A DNA stretch of 64,000 nt from Adiantum capillus-veneris (Eukaryota > Streptophyta > Polypodiopsida > Polypodiales > Pteridaceae), in assembly GCA_014529385.2 (NCBI GenBank), contig CM043959.1, forward strand, positions 53,267,253 through 53,331,252. Reading direction: 5' to 3'. The notes under the pieces were generated by a model. It made no database searches, was not told where the DNA came from, and saw only the letters and a list, made by a program, of their open reading frames with translations. Shown here piece by piece: positions 43,041 through 54,690 of the stretch. The translations under genes and the position numbers were made by a program. Each line of letters starts with the position of its first letter. Position 1 is the stretch's first letter.

Positions 43041-43045
43041 CTAAA

Positions 43046-43560
43046 CTCTCAAAGTGATTGGGTCTTGCTAAAGTTTCTCAAGTCTCATCTAAGGCATACT
43101 ATGGGCCACCAAGAGTATTATGCTAAACTAGCAAAAAGATACTATGTTTCTTTTAAATTCTTAAGCCAATCAATGAGATGGCTTATCAATTAAATTTGCC
43201 CAACCATTGGCTCATGCACCATGTTTTCCATGAGAGCCTATGTAAGCCTTACAAAGGAGCTCCATCAAAAGAAGCAATAGTTGCAGACCATCCAAAAATC
43301 AAAGATCAAGAAGAAGTACTTCAATATGAGTCCATCCTATGACATGAAGACAAGGTATTAAGAACGATAAGATTATCTGACGATATCTTATTAAGTTTAA
43401 GAATTACTCTTTTAAAGATGCTAGATGGATACAAAGAACCTAGCTTAAGGATAATATGAACCTTGTCATGCTTACAATGATGCCTTAAAGTAAGAATATG
43501 AAAATGCATTTTAAATGGACAATGTTTTTGTCTTATAAGACTAGTTCTATTTTTATTGTG
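43046..43560 (+). pseudogene. gypsy integrase C terminus and chromodomain, plus strand
   Basis: SDWVLLKFLKSHLRHTMGHQ, YYAKLAKRYYVSFKF and, frameshifted, the chromodomain-like RYLIKFKNY region (about 43370-43460) match the minus-strand element at 38.53-39.0 kb. It begins abruptly at 43046, directly beside the gag of the opposite-strand copy. This is a second, 5'-truncated member of the same family in inverted orientation. Confidence 0.82.
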
Positions 43561-43945
43561 CACAAATTTAAATAGTATGCATGCTTCGGATCATGTTTGT
43601 TGTGACCACGTCTCACAAACACCAAGTAGAACTTGTCACTTTACTTTGGAAGTATGATATGGACTAAAGCCAGACATGCTTGCGGTAGCTACGTCTCCGA
43701 AGCACCTAATGGACTAGTCATCTATCTTGGAATGATGTCGTAGGGTAAAAAGGGATCCTCTACCCGCTAAGAAACATGGACTATTGACTAGGCTTTATCT
43801 TCTCTACCTCATAGTCGAGGATGACTATGATTTCGAGAGAGAGGTAATGTTATAAAATATAATATCTATCTTTACCAAATGATTTTCTCATATTAAACTA
43901 ATCATTTAATGTGGGAGAATAAACGGGAACAAGAGTTAGAATAGA

Positions 43946-44127
43946 GACATGTGCTTCTAGACCTATCTCAACACAGGACCAAAAGGAGAGATGGTTGCAT
44001 CTCAATAGGGGTCCAAAAGGAGTTGGTCTATCAAGAGAATAAGTGCTTCTAGACTTACCTCAGCAGGGGACCAAGAGGAGAGATGGTTACATCTCAATAG
44101 GGGTCCAAAAGGAGGTAGTCTATCAAA
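43946..44127. repeat. about 92-bp tandem duplication
   Basis: Two units share GTGCTTCTAGAC, GGAGAGATGGTT, CATCTCAATAGGGGTCC and GTCTATCAA. Identity is about 85-90 percent by eye. Confidence 0.85.
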
Positions 44128-44227
44128 AAGCAATGTGCATCTAATGGAGCTTAAAAGACCTTAGGGTTAGCTTCATTAAAGACCTCCAATGGTTAGTGTT
44201 AAAAGTCCTTTGACCTTAGGCTTGAGG

Positions 44228-44400
44228 TGGGAACCCGACCTAAGCTTGAGGTGCTTATCGTGCTTGATGACTAAGGTGCTTGAGGTGCTTGTCGCGCTTG
44301 ATGACTAAAATGCTTGAGGTGCTTGTCATGATTGATGACTAAGGTGCTTGAGGTGCTTGTCATACTTAATGAGGAAGGTGCTTGAGAAGCTTCCCATGCT
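44228..44400 (+). repeat. 34-bp tandem repeat
   Basis: About five units of CTTGAGGTGCTTGTCGTGCT plus TGATGACTAAGGTG, each 34 bp with a few substitutions; the last is degenerate (CTTGAGAAGCTTCCC). Confidence 0.88.
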
Positions 44401-44835
44401 TGGGGGATAAGGTGATTGAGTCAAAAAGGGATCCTACAAACTTAATGAGGAAGGTTCTTGAGAAGATTCCTATGCATGAAAGTCCCAAAGTTAGGGGAAT
44501 CTTTGACTTAACCTTCCACTCACCCAAAGGGCACACCTTTTCTCAAAGGACACATGGGAAAAATGTCAGACTCTCCCTAAGCTTAACCACATGTTGTGCT
44601 TGAATGCTATTGGTTGGGCTAAAGAGGGGTCCAATGAGCTTCTAGTTCCATCCAATAAATATCAAGATATTTTCAAGGTCTCTCTCTCTCTCTAAGGGAT
44701 AAGGAGAACACTTGTCCAAAGACTACCCATGTACTTGAATGCATGCTGCATGTGATTGGCTAGGGGGGAGAGGGATGAGCTTGAAACATGTGTAAAACTA
44801 CAACTCACCCCAAGAAAGCAAGGAGGGTCCTGGGG

Positions 44836-44837
<2 letters not shown>

Positions 44838-44885
<48 letters not shown>
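44838..44885. repeat. (CA)n microsatellite
   Basis: About 23 CA units. Val-Cys and His-Thr frames over it are artefacts. Confidence 0.97.
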
Positions 44886-44887
<2 letters not shown>

Positions 44888-45587
44888 ATTTTGTGGATCA
44901 TTCTCACTTGGTCAAAGTTGAGGAACTCACCTCCTTCTCCAAGCTTGTGATAAGTGAGAGCCTACACCAACACTCTTGGCTATGGAATGCAAATCCAACC
45001 AAGATCCATGCTTCAATACTTAAGCTTGTCATCTTCTCCATCTTCATTACTAAGCTATTATGTATGCTAGCAAGAAGAGTGATGGTAAGTGAGAAACTAT
45101 TTCTTTCTCCTATGGAATGTTTCTTCTTCCTCTTCCCTACCCTCATTCCCCGCTAGCTCTCTCCACCTTCAAAGGTGTTTGAGGCCTTGGGACTGAGGCT
45201 TGGGATGGTTAATGCTTTCCACACATTTTATGTTATGCTTGTGATGCATGAAGCTTTCCATATTCATTGCATCACCAAGGTCACAAGGAACACAAAGATT
45301 GTATTGTACCAAGTCTCTCTTGATGGGTGAAACTATAATACAAATGCCTATTGGAGGGGGACCGGCTCCGTATGAATCCGGTCCTCAATTGTTGTCATGT
45401 TCTCTTTGTCACGTTCTCTAAACTCTCTCTCTTGCAAAAGTATTGGTCATGCCAAGTTAGCTAAGTACCATGTTTATGTTGCTACCATCAATTAAGTTCA
45501 CCTGCTATGCTCACAAAGTAATCTCACAAAAGTGCTTTATCTAAATTCCTAATTCCGCTACTCTCAAAGTTCATAGGCCATTTCTAT

Positions 45588-45717
45588 TACAAGCACCTCA
45601 AGCACCTACTTTGAAGCATTACAAGCACCTCAAACACGACAAGCACCTTAGTTAGCTCAAGCACGTCAAGCACCTTAGTCAACTCAAGCACGACAAGCAC
45701 CTCAAGCACATGCTTAG
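45588..45717 (-). repeat. inverted copy of the 34-bp repeat family
   Basis: AAGCACCTCAAGCACC, CAAGCACCTTAGTTAGCTC and CAAGCACCTTAGTCAACTC are reverse complements of the units at 44228-44400, with an irregular period. The last unit abuts the copia C target site. Confidence 0.75.
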
Positions 45718-45897
45718 TGTTGGGTTGGTAAAGCCCAATGTGTCGCGCCTGAGTGTTGGGAGGCTGAAAACTATCGGGAACTAACACTGGCCATTCATTC
45801 TACATAATAGAATAAGGACTCATAATCCTAACACTATTGTTTTTGGAGTCCACCCAAACCTGTGTCTCCTCTCTTCTCCTCTCTTCTCCATTGCTGT

Positions 45898-45928
<31 letters not shown>

Positions 45929-45945
45929 CTAGCACGCGCACTTCA
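45718..45945 (+). repeat. 5' LTR of copia C with (CA)n
   Basis: 228 bp. Contains ATAGAATAAGGACTC, a duplicated CTCTCTTCTCCTC block and a (CA)n tract at 45897-45924. The 3' LTR has a short CA tract then a long CT tract at the same place. Confidence 0.93.
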
Positions 45946-46972
45946 ACTGGTATAAGAGCTCCGGGATTGGGAGCACCATTGGAGCTCAACGGGGAGGCAA
46001 GCGGAGAAGCAGCAAAAACTGCAGCACGTTTTTGCAGATCTATTTTGGCCTACCAAAACGTCTTCATTCAAGTCAATTCTCTCCATTCTTGGTCATTTTT
46101 TCATCCTCTTTAACTTTGCAGAAGAAAGTTTCTCAAAATTTTCACCAATTTTGAGATACGTCACTTAGACTGCCTGTAGGTCGTGAAGTAGAAGCTGCAG
46201 ATTTTTACAGGTCTGTTTTGACCTATAAAACCAGCTTATTTTATGTCCATTCCCTCTCACCCCAACCATTTTTGCGTGGTCTACAACTTTGCAGAAGGAA
46301 TTTTCTGCAAATTTTGCACAATTTGAGAGATATTCAGTTTAGACAGCAAGGTGGTCTACCTTCGTCGGTTCTTCTGCGTACAGGTTTTCATTGCAGACTC
46401 TTTCTGCAATCTCTGTCACATGCATATTTGATGTAAGGTCTTGAGGTTCTATTAAATCAGACAAACCGCCACAACAGTTACAGAAAAGGGTTTTTGTGGT
46501 TAATATAAGATCTTATGCGGTTTATGTATTGTGATGGAAATATGCAAAGCCTATTGTTGAGGGTCGTGGTAAGGTTTTCTTGAGCTGGGGGATTCTCAAA
46601 TGTGGAGATCCTTTTGGTGATACAGGTTTTGGAGCGAGCCCCCGACATCCCCATAGTTTCGGTATCGACATAGGATGTATGTTTATGCCGTTAGTGCAGT
46701 ATTGGTGTGAATCTGCTGCTATCATCTTTATGCGTATGTGTTTGACAATGTTCAGTTGGTCAGAGACACTCTTCTAGAGTTGGAGACATTGACAGTGACA
46801 GTTCTTTGAGATTCTATCTTGCCGGTTTAGCCACTTTGATCAGCATTTCAGTCATTGTACACATTTGTTTGGGTTCAGAGGTCAGTTTTGTAGGGGAGAC
46901 TGCCGAAAATTTTAGGTTTTCTATCATCTTCTTTAGTGCACTGGATCTATTACTTTTGTTCCTTATCGTGGG

Positions 46973-47883
46973 ATGGCTTCATCATCAAAGAATTCTTTGT
47001 TCAACATTGAGAAGTTAGATGACACTAGCTTTCCATTTTGGAAGGAACAAATTTACAATGTCTTAGAACAGAAGAAGCAGATCCGTCCGATAAAGATGAA
47101 GGGGATAAAGCCTGAGGATATGGATGAGTATGATTGGCAGGAGCTGGATGAGCTTGCTAGGTCCACCATCATGCTAACTTTGTCAAGAATGGTTACTTGA
47201 ATGTGACTATGGAAAATACTAGTTATGAGCTGTGGAAGAAGTTATACGACCTATATGAGAAGCAAAGTGCAGCATCACAGGTTTATAGGCTGAAAAATTT
47301 AGTTGATTTGAAGATGGATGAGGGCACACCCATGTGCAACCATCTTAATGAGTTCAACACAATTTTTAGTCAACTTTCTGCACAGGGAATCAATTTCAAC
47401 AATTCGATCAAAGCAATGTTCTTGCTAGTTACGTTGCCAGAAAGTTGGGATACTTTTTGTACAACAATAAGTAACTCAGCACCTCCTGATGGTTTAACAT
47501 GTGATGATGTTGAGGGAAACTTTCTTATTGAAGAGGTTAGCAGCAAGAATCTTGATACTTCTCGTGGTACTAGCAATGCTCTCATTGTTCATGTTCGATC
47601 ACAAGAAAAGGGCAAGCAGAATCAGAGAGGAAAATCTCGTAGCAAATCATGTGGCCAAAAAGACATTGAGTGCTATCATTGTCACAAAAAGGGTCATATG
47701 AAGAAAGACTGTCGAAAGTGGAAACAAGAGAAAGATAAAGACAAGAAGCAGGAAGAAGGCAAGGCTAAAGACGGTAGTATAAAAATTGAAGAGATCAACA
47801 ATGTTTTTGTTGAGAATTCTGATGGAGATATTTATCTCATGGATTCAACATTTTTGGTTGCCACTGATGACTATGCTTTATAG
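46973..47883 (+). pseudogene. copia C gag
   Basis: MASSSKNSLFNIEKLDDTSF, FWKEQIYNVLEQKKQIRPIK and LDELARSTIMLTL run to a frameshift at about 47190. The next frame gives WKKLYDLYEKQSAASQVYRL, LNEFNTIFSQLSAQGI, FLLVTLPESWDTFCTTI and the zinc knuckle CYHCHKKGHMKKDC (CX2CX4HX4C, intact). A Lys-rich tail leads to a TAG at 47881. Closely similar to copia D gag. Confidence 0.9.
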
Positions 47884-49430
47884 GATTGGGTTATTGACTC
47901 AGGTGCATCATTTCATGTGACTCCTCACAGAGAGTGGTTCAGTACATATGATGGAGCCCGTAAAGGTCATGTTCGTCTTGGCGATGATTTTGCTTGCGAC
48001 ATAGTTGGTGTCGGCGATGTGCAACTGAAATTTATGAATGGTTCTTCATTCATGCTCAAGAATGTGAGACATGTGCCGAAGCTTACCAAAAGCTTGATTT
48101 TAGTATAGGACAATTGGATGACGCAAGATATTATTGCACATTTGGTGATAGTTTGTGGAAGATCACGAAAGGTTCTTTAGTGGTAACACATGGTTCAAAG
48201 TTTGGGACTTTGTACATGCTACATGTATCCAATGTTAAAAACTATTTAGTTTGTGTAACCAAGCAGCCAAGTGTTTCTTTGTGGCATCGCCGATTAGGAC
48301 ATATTTCTCAAAAGGGAATGAAAATCTTGTCTCGTTTTGGTTATGTACTTGGCTTCAATTTCTCAGACTTTTCAGTTTGTGAGCATTGTTGTTACGATAA
48401 ACAAACACAATCAACACACAAAAGGGGAATCACTCATAAAAGTGAGCCATTAGAGTTAGTGCATAGTGATGTGTGTGGACATATGCCTAACATATCCATG
48501 GGAGGTTCATTGTACTTTGTTACATTCATTGATGACTTCTCAAGGAAAGTCTGGGTATATCCTCTCAAAAAGAAGGATGAAGTTCTTTCAAAATTTTAGA
48601 ATTTTGTGGCATTAGTGGAGAATCAATCTGGCAAGAAAGTAAAGTGCTTAAGGTCAGACAATGGTGGTTAGTATTTCACTAAAGTCTTTGAAAATTTTTG
48701 TGATTCAAAAGGCATCAAAAGAGAGTTGACTGCTCCATATAACCCTCCACAAAATGGTGCTGCTGAGAGGATGAACCGTACCATACAAAAGAAGTTATGT
48801 AGCATGTTGTCTAATGCAGATTTTCCTAATGGATTTTGGGCGGAAGCGTTAGCAACTGCTATCCATCTTATTAATAGATCTCCTAACAAGGCTTTAGATG
48901 AGAAGGTACCTGAAGAGGTTTGGTTTGGGAAGCCACCTTCTTACAAGCATCTTAGAGTCTTTGGCTGTGAAGCGTATTGCCATGTTCTAAAGGAGTTTCG
49001 AAGCAAGTTGGTTCCTAAGTCAAAGAAATGCATATTTCTTGGTTATGGAAATCCTGGTGAGATGGGATTTTGGTTATGGGATCCTAAAGGTAAAAAGATA
49101 GTTCGCAGTAATGACGTATACTTCAATGAAGAAAAGATGATAAGAAGCCTGTGCATACAGTGGAGGTCAAGAGAGTTATCTTCCAAGAAGATGGAACTGT
49201 CCACAATAGGGTGAAGTGCCTAATGTCAGACAACAAGTACAGAGTCCTCCTGCAGTACAAGATGTTGTTGAGGGACAACTGGCTCAAGCAGTTATTAGAA
49301 GGTCTACAAGAGTTTCAAGGCCTCTTGATAGATTTACTCCCTCATTGGACTACATTATGTTGACAGATTACGGAGAGCCTTCTGGCTACTATAAGGAAGC
49401 CATGTCAATGGATGACAAGGCGAAGTAGGA
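47884..49430 (+). pseudogene. copia C protease and integrase
   Basis: WVIDSGASFHVTPHREWF is the protease active site. After a frameshift at about 48.1 kb come LWHRRLGHISQKG and CEHCCYDKQ (His2Cys2), LELVHSDVCGHMPNISMGGS, FVTFIDDFSRKVWVYPLKKK, CLRSDNGG and YNPPQNGAAERMNRTIQ with the catalytic D, D and E. The C-terminal part ends FGCEAYCHVLKEFRSK and KCIFLGYGNPGEMGF. Stops at 48598 and 48670 and frameshifts near 49.15-49.2 kb. Confidence 0.9.
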
Positions 49431-49439
49431 GAAAGCTAT

Positions 49440-50921
49440 GCAATAAAAAATGGACTCGTTGCATAAGAATCAAACTTGGAAGTTGGTTTGGTTGCCTAAA
49501 GGTAAAAAGGCATTACCATGCAAATAGGTGTACAAGCAGAAAATTATACCTCATGATAATAAACCCAAGTACAAGGCACGACTTGTTGCTAAAGGATTCA
49601 AGGAGAGGTAGGGTATTGACTTTGATGAGATCTTTTCTCCGGTTGTCAAGACGACTACTCTGCGGTGTGTGCTTGCGTTGGTTGCTAAAGACGACATGGA
49701 ACTTGACCAGATGGATGTCAAGACGGCATTCTTGCACGATGATCTTCAAGAAGAAGTTTATCTGTAGCAGCCATAAGGTTTTGTTGAGAAGGGCAATGAA
49801 GACTTGGTGTGTCAGTTAGAAAAGACTCTTTACGGTCTAAAACAGTCATCAAGGGAGTGGTATCATGAATTATACTCGTATTTGCTCTTTCAAGGCTACA
49901 AACGTAGCGATATGGACCATTGCCTCTACACTAAGCGAGCTAAAGATGGTAGTTTGCTGATTTTGGTCCTTTATGTGGACGATATGTTAATTGCCGGGAA
50001 ATGTAGGGATGAGATTTCAGCCTCGAAGTCAGAGTTACATGCAAACTTTGAAATGAAAGACATGGGTGAAGCAAGCCATCTTGTCATGCACATTAAGCGA
50101 GACAGAATTGGTCCATTTGTCTCAATCTGAGTATATTGTTAAAGTGCTCAAGCTTTTCAATATGGAGAAGGGGAAGGCATTGAGTACTCCATTGCCTCCA
50201 AATGTGAAACTTTCTAAAAATGATTTCCCTAAGTCTAAAGAGGAAAAGACTGAAATGGCACAAGTGCCTTATTCATTTGTAGTTGGGAGTTTGATGCATA
50301 CTATGATTGCTACACGTCCTGATATTGCTTTTGCAGTGGGAGTTGTTAGCGGATATATGTCAAATCCAGGCAAGAAACATTGGGAGGCAGTGAAAAGGAT
50401 TATGCGATATTTGAATGGTACAAAAGACGTGTGCATTTGCTTTGGAAGAAAGGAAGCATGCGTAATGGGTTACACGGATGCAGATTATGCAGGAGACTTG
50501 GACAAGAGAAGGTCCACTTCAGGATATGTTTTTGAATTCACTAGGGGTGCAGTTTCATGGCGATCTTGTTTGCAAGATTGTGTTACCTTGTCTACTACAG
50601 AGGCTGAATATGTTGCAGCTTCAGAAGCTTGCAAGGAAGCTATATGGCTTGGTCGGCTAGTGGGAGACTTGGGACTCAATGTTGAAATGCCTGTGTTACA
50701 TTGTGATAGCCAAAGTGCTATACAATTGGCAAAGAATCCAGTGTTTCATGCAAAGATAAAGCATGTGGATGTGAAGTATCACTTCATTCGTGAGGTACTT
50801 GAGGACAAGTGATTGCAGCTTGCCAAGATTCACACCACTGAGAATCCTGCTGATTTTCTCACAAAGGGCTTACCTTTAGAGAGGTTTGCACATTGTCGCG
50901 CACTCATGGGCATTGGGTAGA
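49440..50921 (+). pseudogene. copia C reverse transcriptase and RNase H
   Basis: [83 protein letters not shown] and LVLYVDDMLIAGK (YVDD intact), then SVVGSLMHTMIATRPDI-type RT end, YTDADYAGDLDKRRSTSGYV, TEAEYVAASEACKEAIWLG, CDSQSAIQLAKNPVFH and NPADFLTKGL. Stops at about 49440, 49527, 49608 and 49766-49775 and a frameshift near 50.08 kb. Ends at the polypurine tract. Confidence 0.92.
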
Positions 50922-51007
50922 TGATCATGGTCATTGTCTACCTTTATTGTATGTCTATATACATTGTCACCCCAGCTTAAAGGCACACTGTCCTTTAAGT
51001 GGGAGGT

Positions 51008-51184
51008 TGTTGGGGTGGTAAAGCCCAATGTGTTGCACCTGAGTGTTGGGAGACCGGAGACTACTGGAAACTAACACTGACCATTCATTCTACATGATAG
51101 AATAAGGACTCATAACCCTAACACTATTGTGTTTGGAGTCCACCCAAACATGTGTCTCCTCTCTTCTCCATTGCTTCACACACA

Positions 51185-51246
<62 letters not shown>

Positions 51247-51257
51247 CGTGCACTTCA
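51008..51257 (+). repeat. 3' LTR of copia C with (CT)n
   Basis: 250 bp. At 51178-51243 a short CA run passes into about 28 CT units, where the 5' LTR has only CA units. The rest aligns with 45718-45945. Confidence 0.93.
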
Positions 51258-51262
51258 CTTAG

Positions 51263-51803
51263 CTTGTCTAAGGTTTTCCAAAGCAACCAGATGTATGTTT
51301 CCATAGAAGGGAATGTTTGATGGGAGATTGTAAGATGTGTGGAGTGAAGAGGGTGGAGTTATGTTGTTTGGAGATAGCAAAGCCAGGTAAGAGTATTACT
51401 ATGAAAGTATTTGCATATGTAGAAGCAAAAGACAAGCATGGAAACAACAAAAAAGAAAAGATCTGTTGCATAAAGAAATGTAGTGCTGGGAGTTCCTTCA
51501 ACTCTTGAAGTCCAAGTTGTAGGTCTTCATCACTCATAACTATACAGCTCGATGGCAAGCACAAGAATTCAAGAATTATCTACTTAGGTTTTTAGATGAT
51601 GTGGTGGTTTCAGTTGTTGATTTTGAGGAGAATTATGCCTTCAAGGAGCAAACTGAGATTCAGTCAATGCATTGGTACTCTAGCCAAGTAGCCATTTTTG
51701 TACACATAATAGTACTACTGCAAGGAAGGGGAGGTAGTCAAAATAATCCACTTCTTCATATCAGATGACAAGGTGCATGACACATTGTTTGTGCAACATT
51801 GCT
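51263..51803. other. no supported gene
   Basis: Plus frame 51317-51508 and minus frame 51268-51564 have no recognisable domain. The stretch connects copia C to the first gypsy LTR copy. Confidence 0.4.
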
Positions 51804-53932
51804 TCTTCATTGAAATATCCAAACCCCAAGAGTTCACTCCTCTTGTCTCCCGGTGTTCAAACACATCGCTACCACATGTATATGGCAACAAATCCCCCTT
51901 GGGAGTGATGCGTGTCTTTAGTTGCCCATACAACTAAATTGTCTTGAAACTTGGGTACAAACCCGTAGTGACTAACTTGCAACTTGGGCACCAACCCACA
52001 AAGTATTATCTTGCATTCTAAGAACCAACCCGCAAGATGTGTGCAACCATATTCACTGTTTTAGCGTTCACTCCGCTAAGCTCTCCTCTTTGGATATCAA
52101 AGGGTGTTTTGACTATATCAGTATAGGATTGTTGAATCAAGAAGATTCAAAAGGTCTTCTACTAGGCAAACATTTCTTTCCTATGAGCAAACAAACACTT
52201 TCCAAACAATCTTTCCCTGTTAATACAACTTAAGAAAATTAACAAGTTTAATTGATGTGGTTTAAAATTGGGAATGACCCAATGGTTAGGTAGTTTTCTA
52301 CTTTCTAATTACTCGTCATGCATTGATAAAAAAAGAAGTTTCCTACATGTTCATAAACAATAACATCATTTCGTGGAATAAGTGGCACATCCTCGTTCAG
52401 CCTTTCCTTTTCCTTTACCATCACTGGTTCCGGCTTCGTGATCGTCTGATCCACCATAGCGAGTTCTCTTGGGTGCCATTCCCACTACTTAATACTTAAC
52501 TTAACTTGAAAATTTGGAAGCTAAAGTATAAGAATCCAATGGAAGTAGGGTAAATGATTACAAGTGTTTTGATTCCAAAACATATATGGGTATTCCACAC
52601 ATCAAACCAAAAACATATACTTGCTTAATCCTACCATAATCTTATTATAAACATGCACTATAATCCATACACTAATCACATGATTAATCACTTATATCTA
52701 CTTGCAAGAACAATCCATCATTTTAGTCGGACAAAATTCTTGAATATGATTATCTAATTCATGCAAGCATCTAAGTTACATTGATGAAGAATTGTGCATT
52801 CAGTCAACACAATTGATTATGTAATCAAGTAGCGAGACCTTCATTACTTTGTAATGTAGAGAAATCACCATAAAATAGGTATATTGATTGTTGATACCAA
52901 TTGAGGATAGGTATATAAGAGTATAGAATTTGATAAAAGAGTAGCAATTGGAAAGGATTTCCAATTGAGTAATAACATGGTAGTAATTGGAAAGGATTCC
53001 AATTGAATAATAATATGGTAGCAGTTGGAGAGGATTTCAATTGAGAGAAGAGATTGATAATAACTTGATTGAATGATAGATTGACATTACCCAAATGTGC
53101 TTTGGAGTTATTAATCTCTCAAAGCTTCTATGCGGTAGTCACCAAGTTGTTTGCCACAGCAGTAGAGCTCCCTTCTCCTAAGTGTGTTCAAGTGTGTGTA
53201 AAATTGAGTGTGAATGCCCTTTATATAGTGTTTTGGGGGTTGCTTGATGCTCAAGGCATGGCCATACCTCCCTTGCTCGCCCCCTCTTGCCAAATGAAGA
53301 AGTAGAGGTGTCACAAGCCTCTCACTTATTACCACTAGAGGTGTCCCAATCTACCCAATTGAGTGATACACCTCATGTCCTTTCCCATGCTTAGAGTCAA
53401 CATACCATAAGATATGGGTCCATGGATATGGTCATTTATGGGCATACATACACATACACATACATACATGCCCATGCACATGCATATCTTAGACTTAAGA
53501 ATTAATTTATTAACACTAGGATGAAAATTATTTGTCTAGAGTGAGCTTTGCTTATCAGAATTTAATTTTGAAAGTTTCTATTAAAAGACAAGCTTGAGGA
53601 TGACAAGTTAAGGTGTCAGATGCACACACCTGCCGCATTTAGAAGGTTTTGGAGCAGGCAACTATTTTTATGGAAATTCAAAACGGGATAGATTTTGACG
53701 AGACGGTCGTGTCTAGGTGGGTGTAAGCACCTCAAAACTTTCTATTTTTGGATGAAAATTATAAAAAAGTAAAAAATTCACTTTTTGAAATCTTACAACA
53801 ATGTATTTATCATTAGCTCATCAAAGGTAAAAAAACTACCAAAAATAGTAACTTTTTGTTTATGACTAGAATGGCCTGATATGTATTCCTTTACATGGGA
53901 ATCCCCTCTCGAAGGGTGGAAGAGACCTTACA
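51804..53932 (-). repeat. gypsy LTR, copy 1 (about 2.1 kb, probably solo)
   Basis: On minus it starts TGTAAGGTCTCTTCCACCC (53932) and matches copy 2 (62335 down to 54691, ignoring copia D) along its length. No polypurine tract or gypsy coding sequence adjoins it, so it is a solo LTR or a duplicated one. It differs from copy 2 by a patch at about 51843-51911. The internal AATTGGAAAGGATTCCAATTG repeat near 52940-53045 appears two to three times. Confidence 0.75.
51843..51911 (-). repeat. patch of copia A LTR/polypurine junction inside LTR copy 1
   Basis: GTTCAAACACATCGCTACC, ACATGTATATGGCAACA and AATCCCCCTTGGGAGTGATGCG match copia A at about 26515-26572, spanning the 3' LTR end and the polypurine tract. 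LTR copy 2 has about 23 unrelated bases at this place (GCAAGAGTTTATTGATCCCA). Confidence 0.7.
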
Positions 53933-54690
53933 TAATGAAGCTATTCTAAAGTGAGCAATAGACGTGGTTGCTTATTGCCAAGCCAACCTGTCAAAGGCAT
54001 CACCACTTGCATCGTATCCTTCAAAATAAAGGGAATGTGCCCATGTGTTTTGGGAAGTTAAATTAGGGAATGTGAACAGAGAAGTCAAGTGGAATGGTGC
54101 CAGTGTTAAGGAAACTCGCTCTTTGTGTGAGGTCCCCACCCTGTTACCATATCCATTTGGCAGTAGGAGGGTATGTGACAGGTTGCTAGGCACTAATTTC
54201 TTGAGAAAACATAGTCAAGAAGGAATTGATTTCCAATGGATGGTCTCTCATCACCGAACCATTGAAGAGGGTTCCTAGCCCTGTCTCGCGAAAGCATGAA
54301 CTGATAGAAGAATTTTATACGTCCTAATTCTCACCTTCCAAACGAGAGAAAATCCAATACCTTTTTTCCCATAGCTTTCAAGGACATGTATATTTGGGAC
54401 TTCTTGACTCTTGGCACAATGAGTCTCTAATTTAGTTTCTTTTAATAAGAGGGAGTGGAGAGTTTCTCGACTAATTGAGACCACCCATCCTTGACTGGCA
54501 ACCTGAACCAACCCCCACTTTCCACCCCAAACTCACACTTTGTAGCTTGTTTTCTAATTACTACGACATGATTGCTCATACACCCAATTCCTTTGTAAGA
54601 TTCCCATCACAAGTTTGTTAAAATAGCCCTTTGAGCATTATCAAATCAGTACCAAAACAATCTTTCTAGAAGAAAAACAACATACGACCC
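53933..54690. other. no supported gene between the two LTR copies
   Basis: The plus frame 54045-54278 (MFWEVKLGNVNREVKW...) and the minus frames overlapping it are unrecognised. The stretch is not similar to the other elements here. Confidence 0.4.

Larger units (their letters stand above)
38440..43045 (-). mobile_element. Ty3/gypsy chromovirus, truncated at both ends
   Basis: Minus-strand order gag, protease, RT, RNase H, integrase, chromodomain is that of Ty3/gypsy chromoviruses. Neither LTR is recognisable. The 5' end stops inside gag at about 43045, where a plus-strand copy of the same family's integrase begins; the 3' end stops near 38440. Many stops, frameshifts and a broken RT active site show that it is inactive. 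Confidence 0.9.
43840..45717 (+). repeat. probable gypsy LTR and repeat-rich flank
   Basis: GATTTCGAGAGAGAGG (about 43832-43848) could be the polypurine tract of the plus-strand gypsy piece, with an LTR starting near TGTTATAAAATATAAT (43853). The stretch carries a 92-bp tandem duplication (43946-44127), a 34-bp tandem repeat (44228-44400), a (CA)n tract (44838-44885) and an inverted copy of the 34-bp repeat (45588-45717). I cannot fix an LTR end. Confidence 0.4.
45718..51257 (+). mobile_element. copia C, complete but decayed LTR retrotransposon
   Basis: 5' LTR 45718-45945 and 3' LTR 51008-51257 are both TGTTGGG ... GCACTTCA. The 5-bp target duplication CTTAG is perfect (45713-45717 and 51258-51262). 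Primer-binding site ACTGGTATAAGAGC follows the 5' LTR; polypurine tract AAGTGGGAGGT precedes the 3' LTR. About 1 kb of leader, then gag, protease, integrase, RT and RNase H. LTRs differ by roughly 15 substitutions over the aligned 170 bases plus a 13-base duplication, so it is considerably older than copia D, its close relative. Confidence 0.95.
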
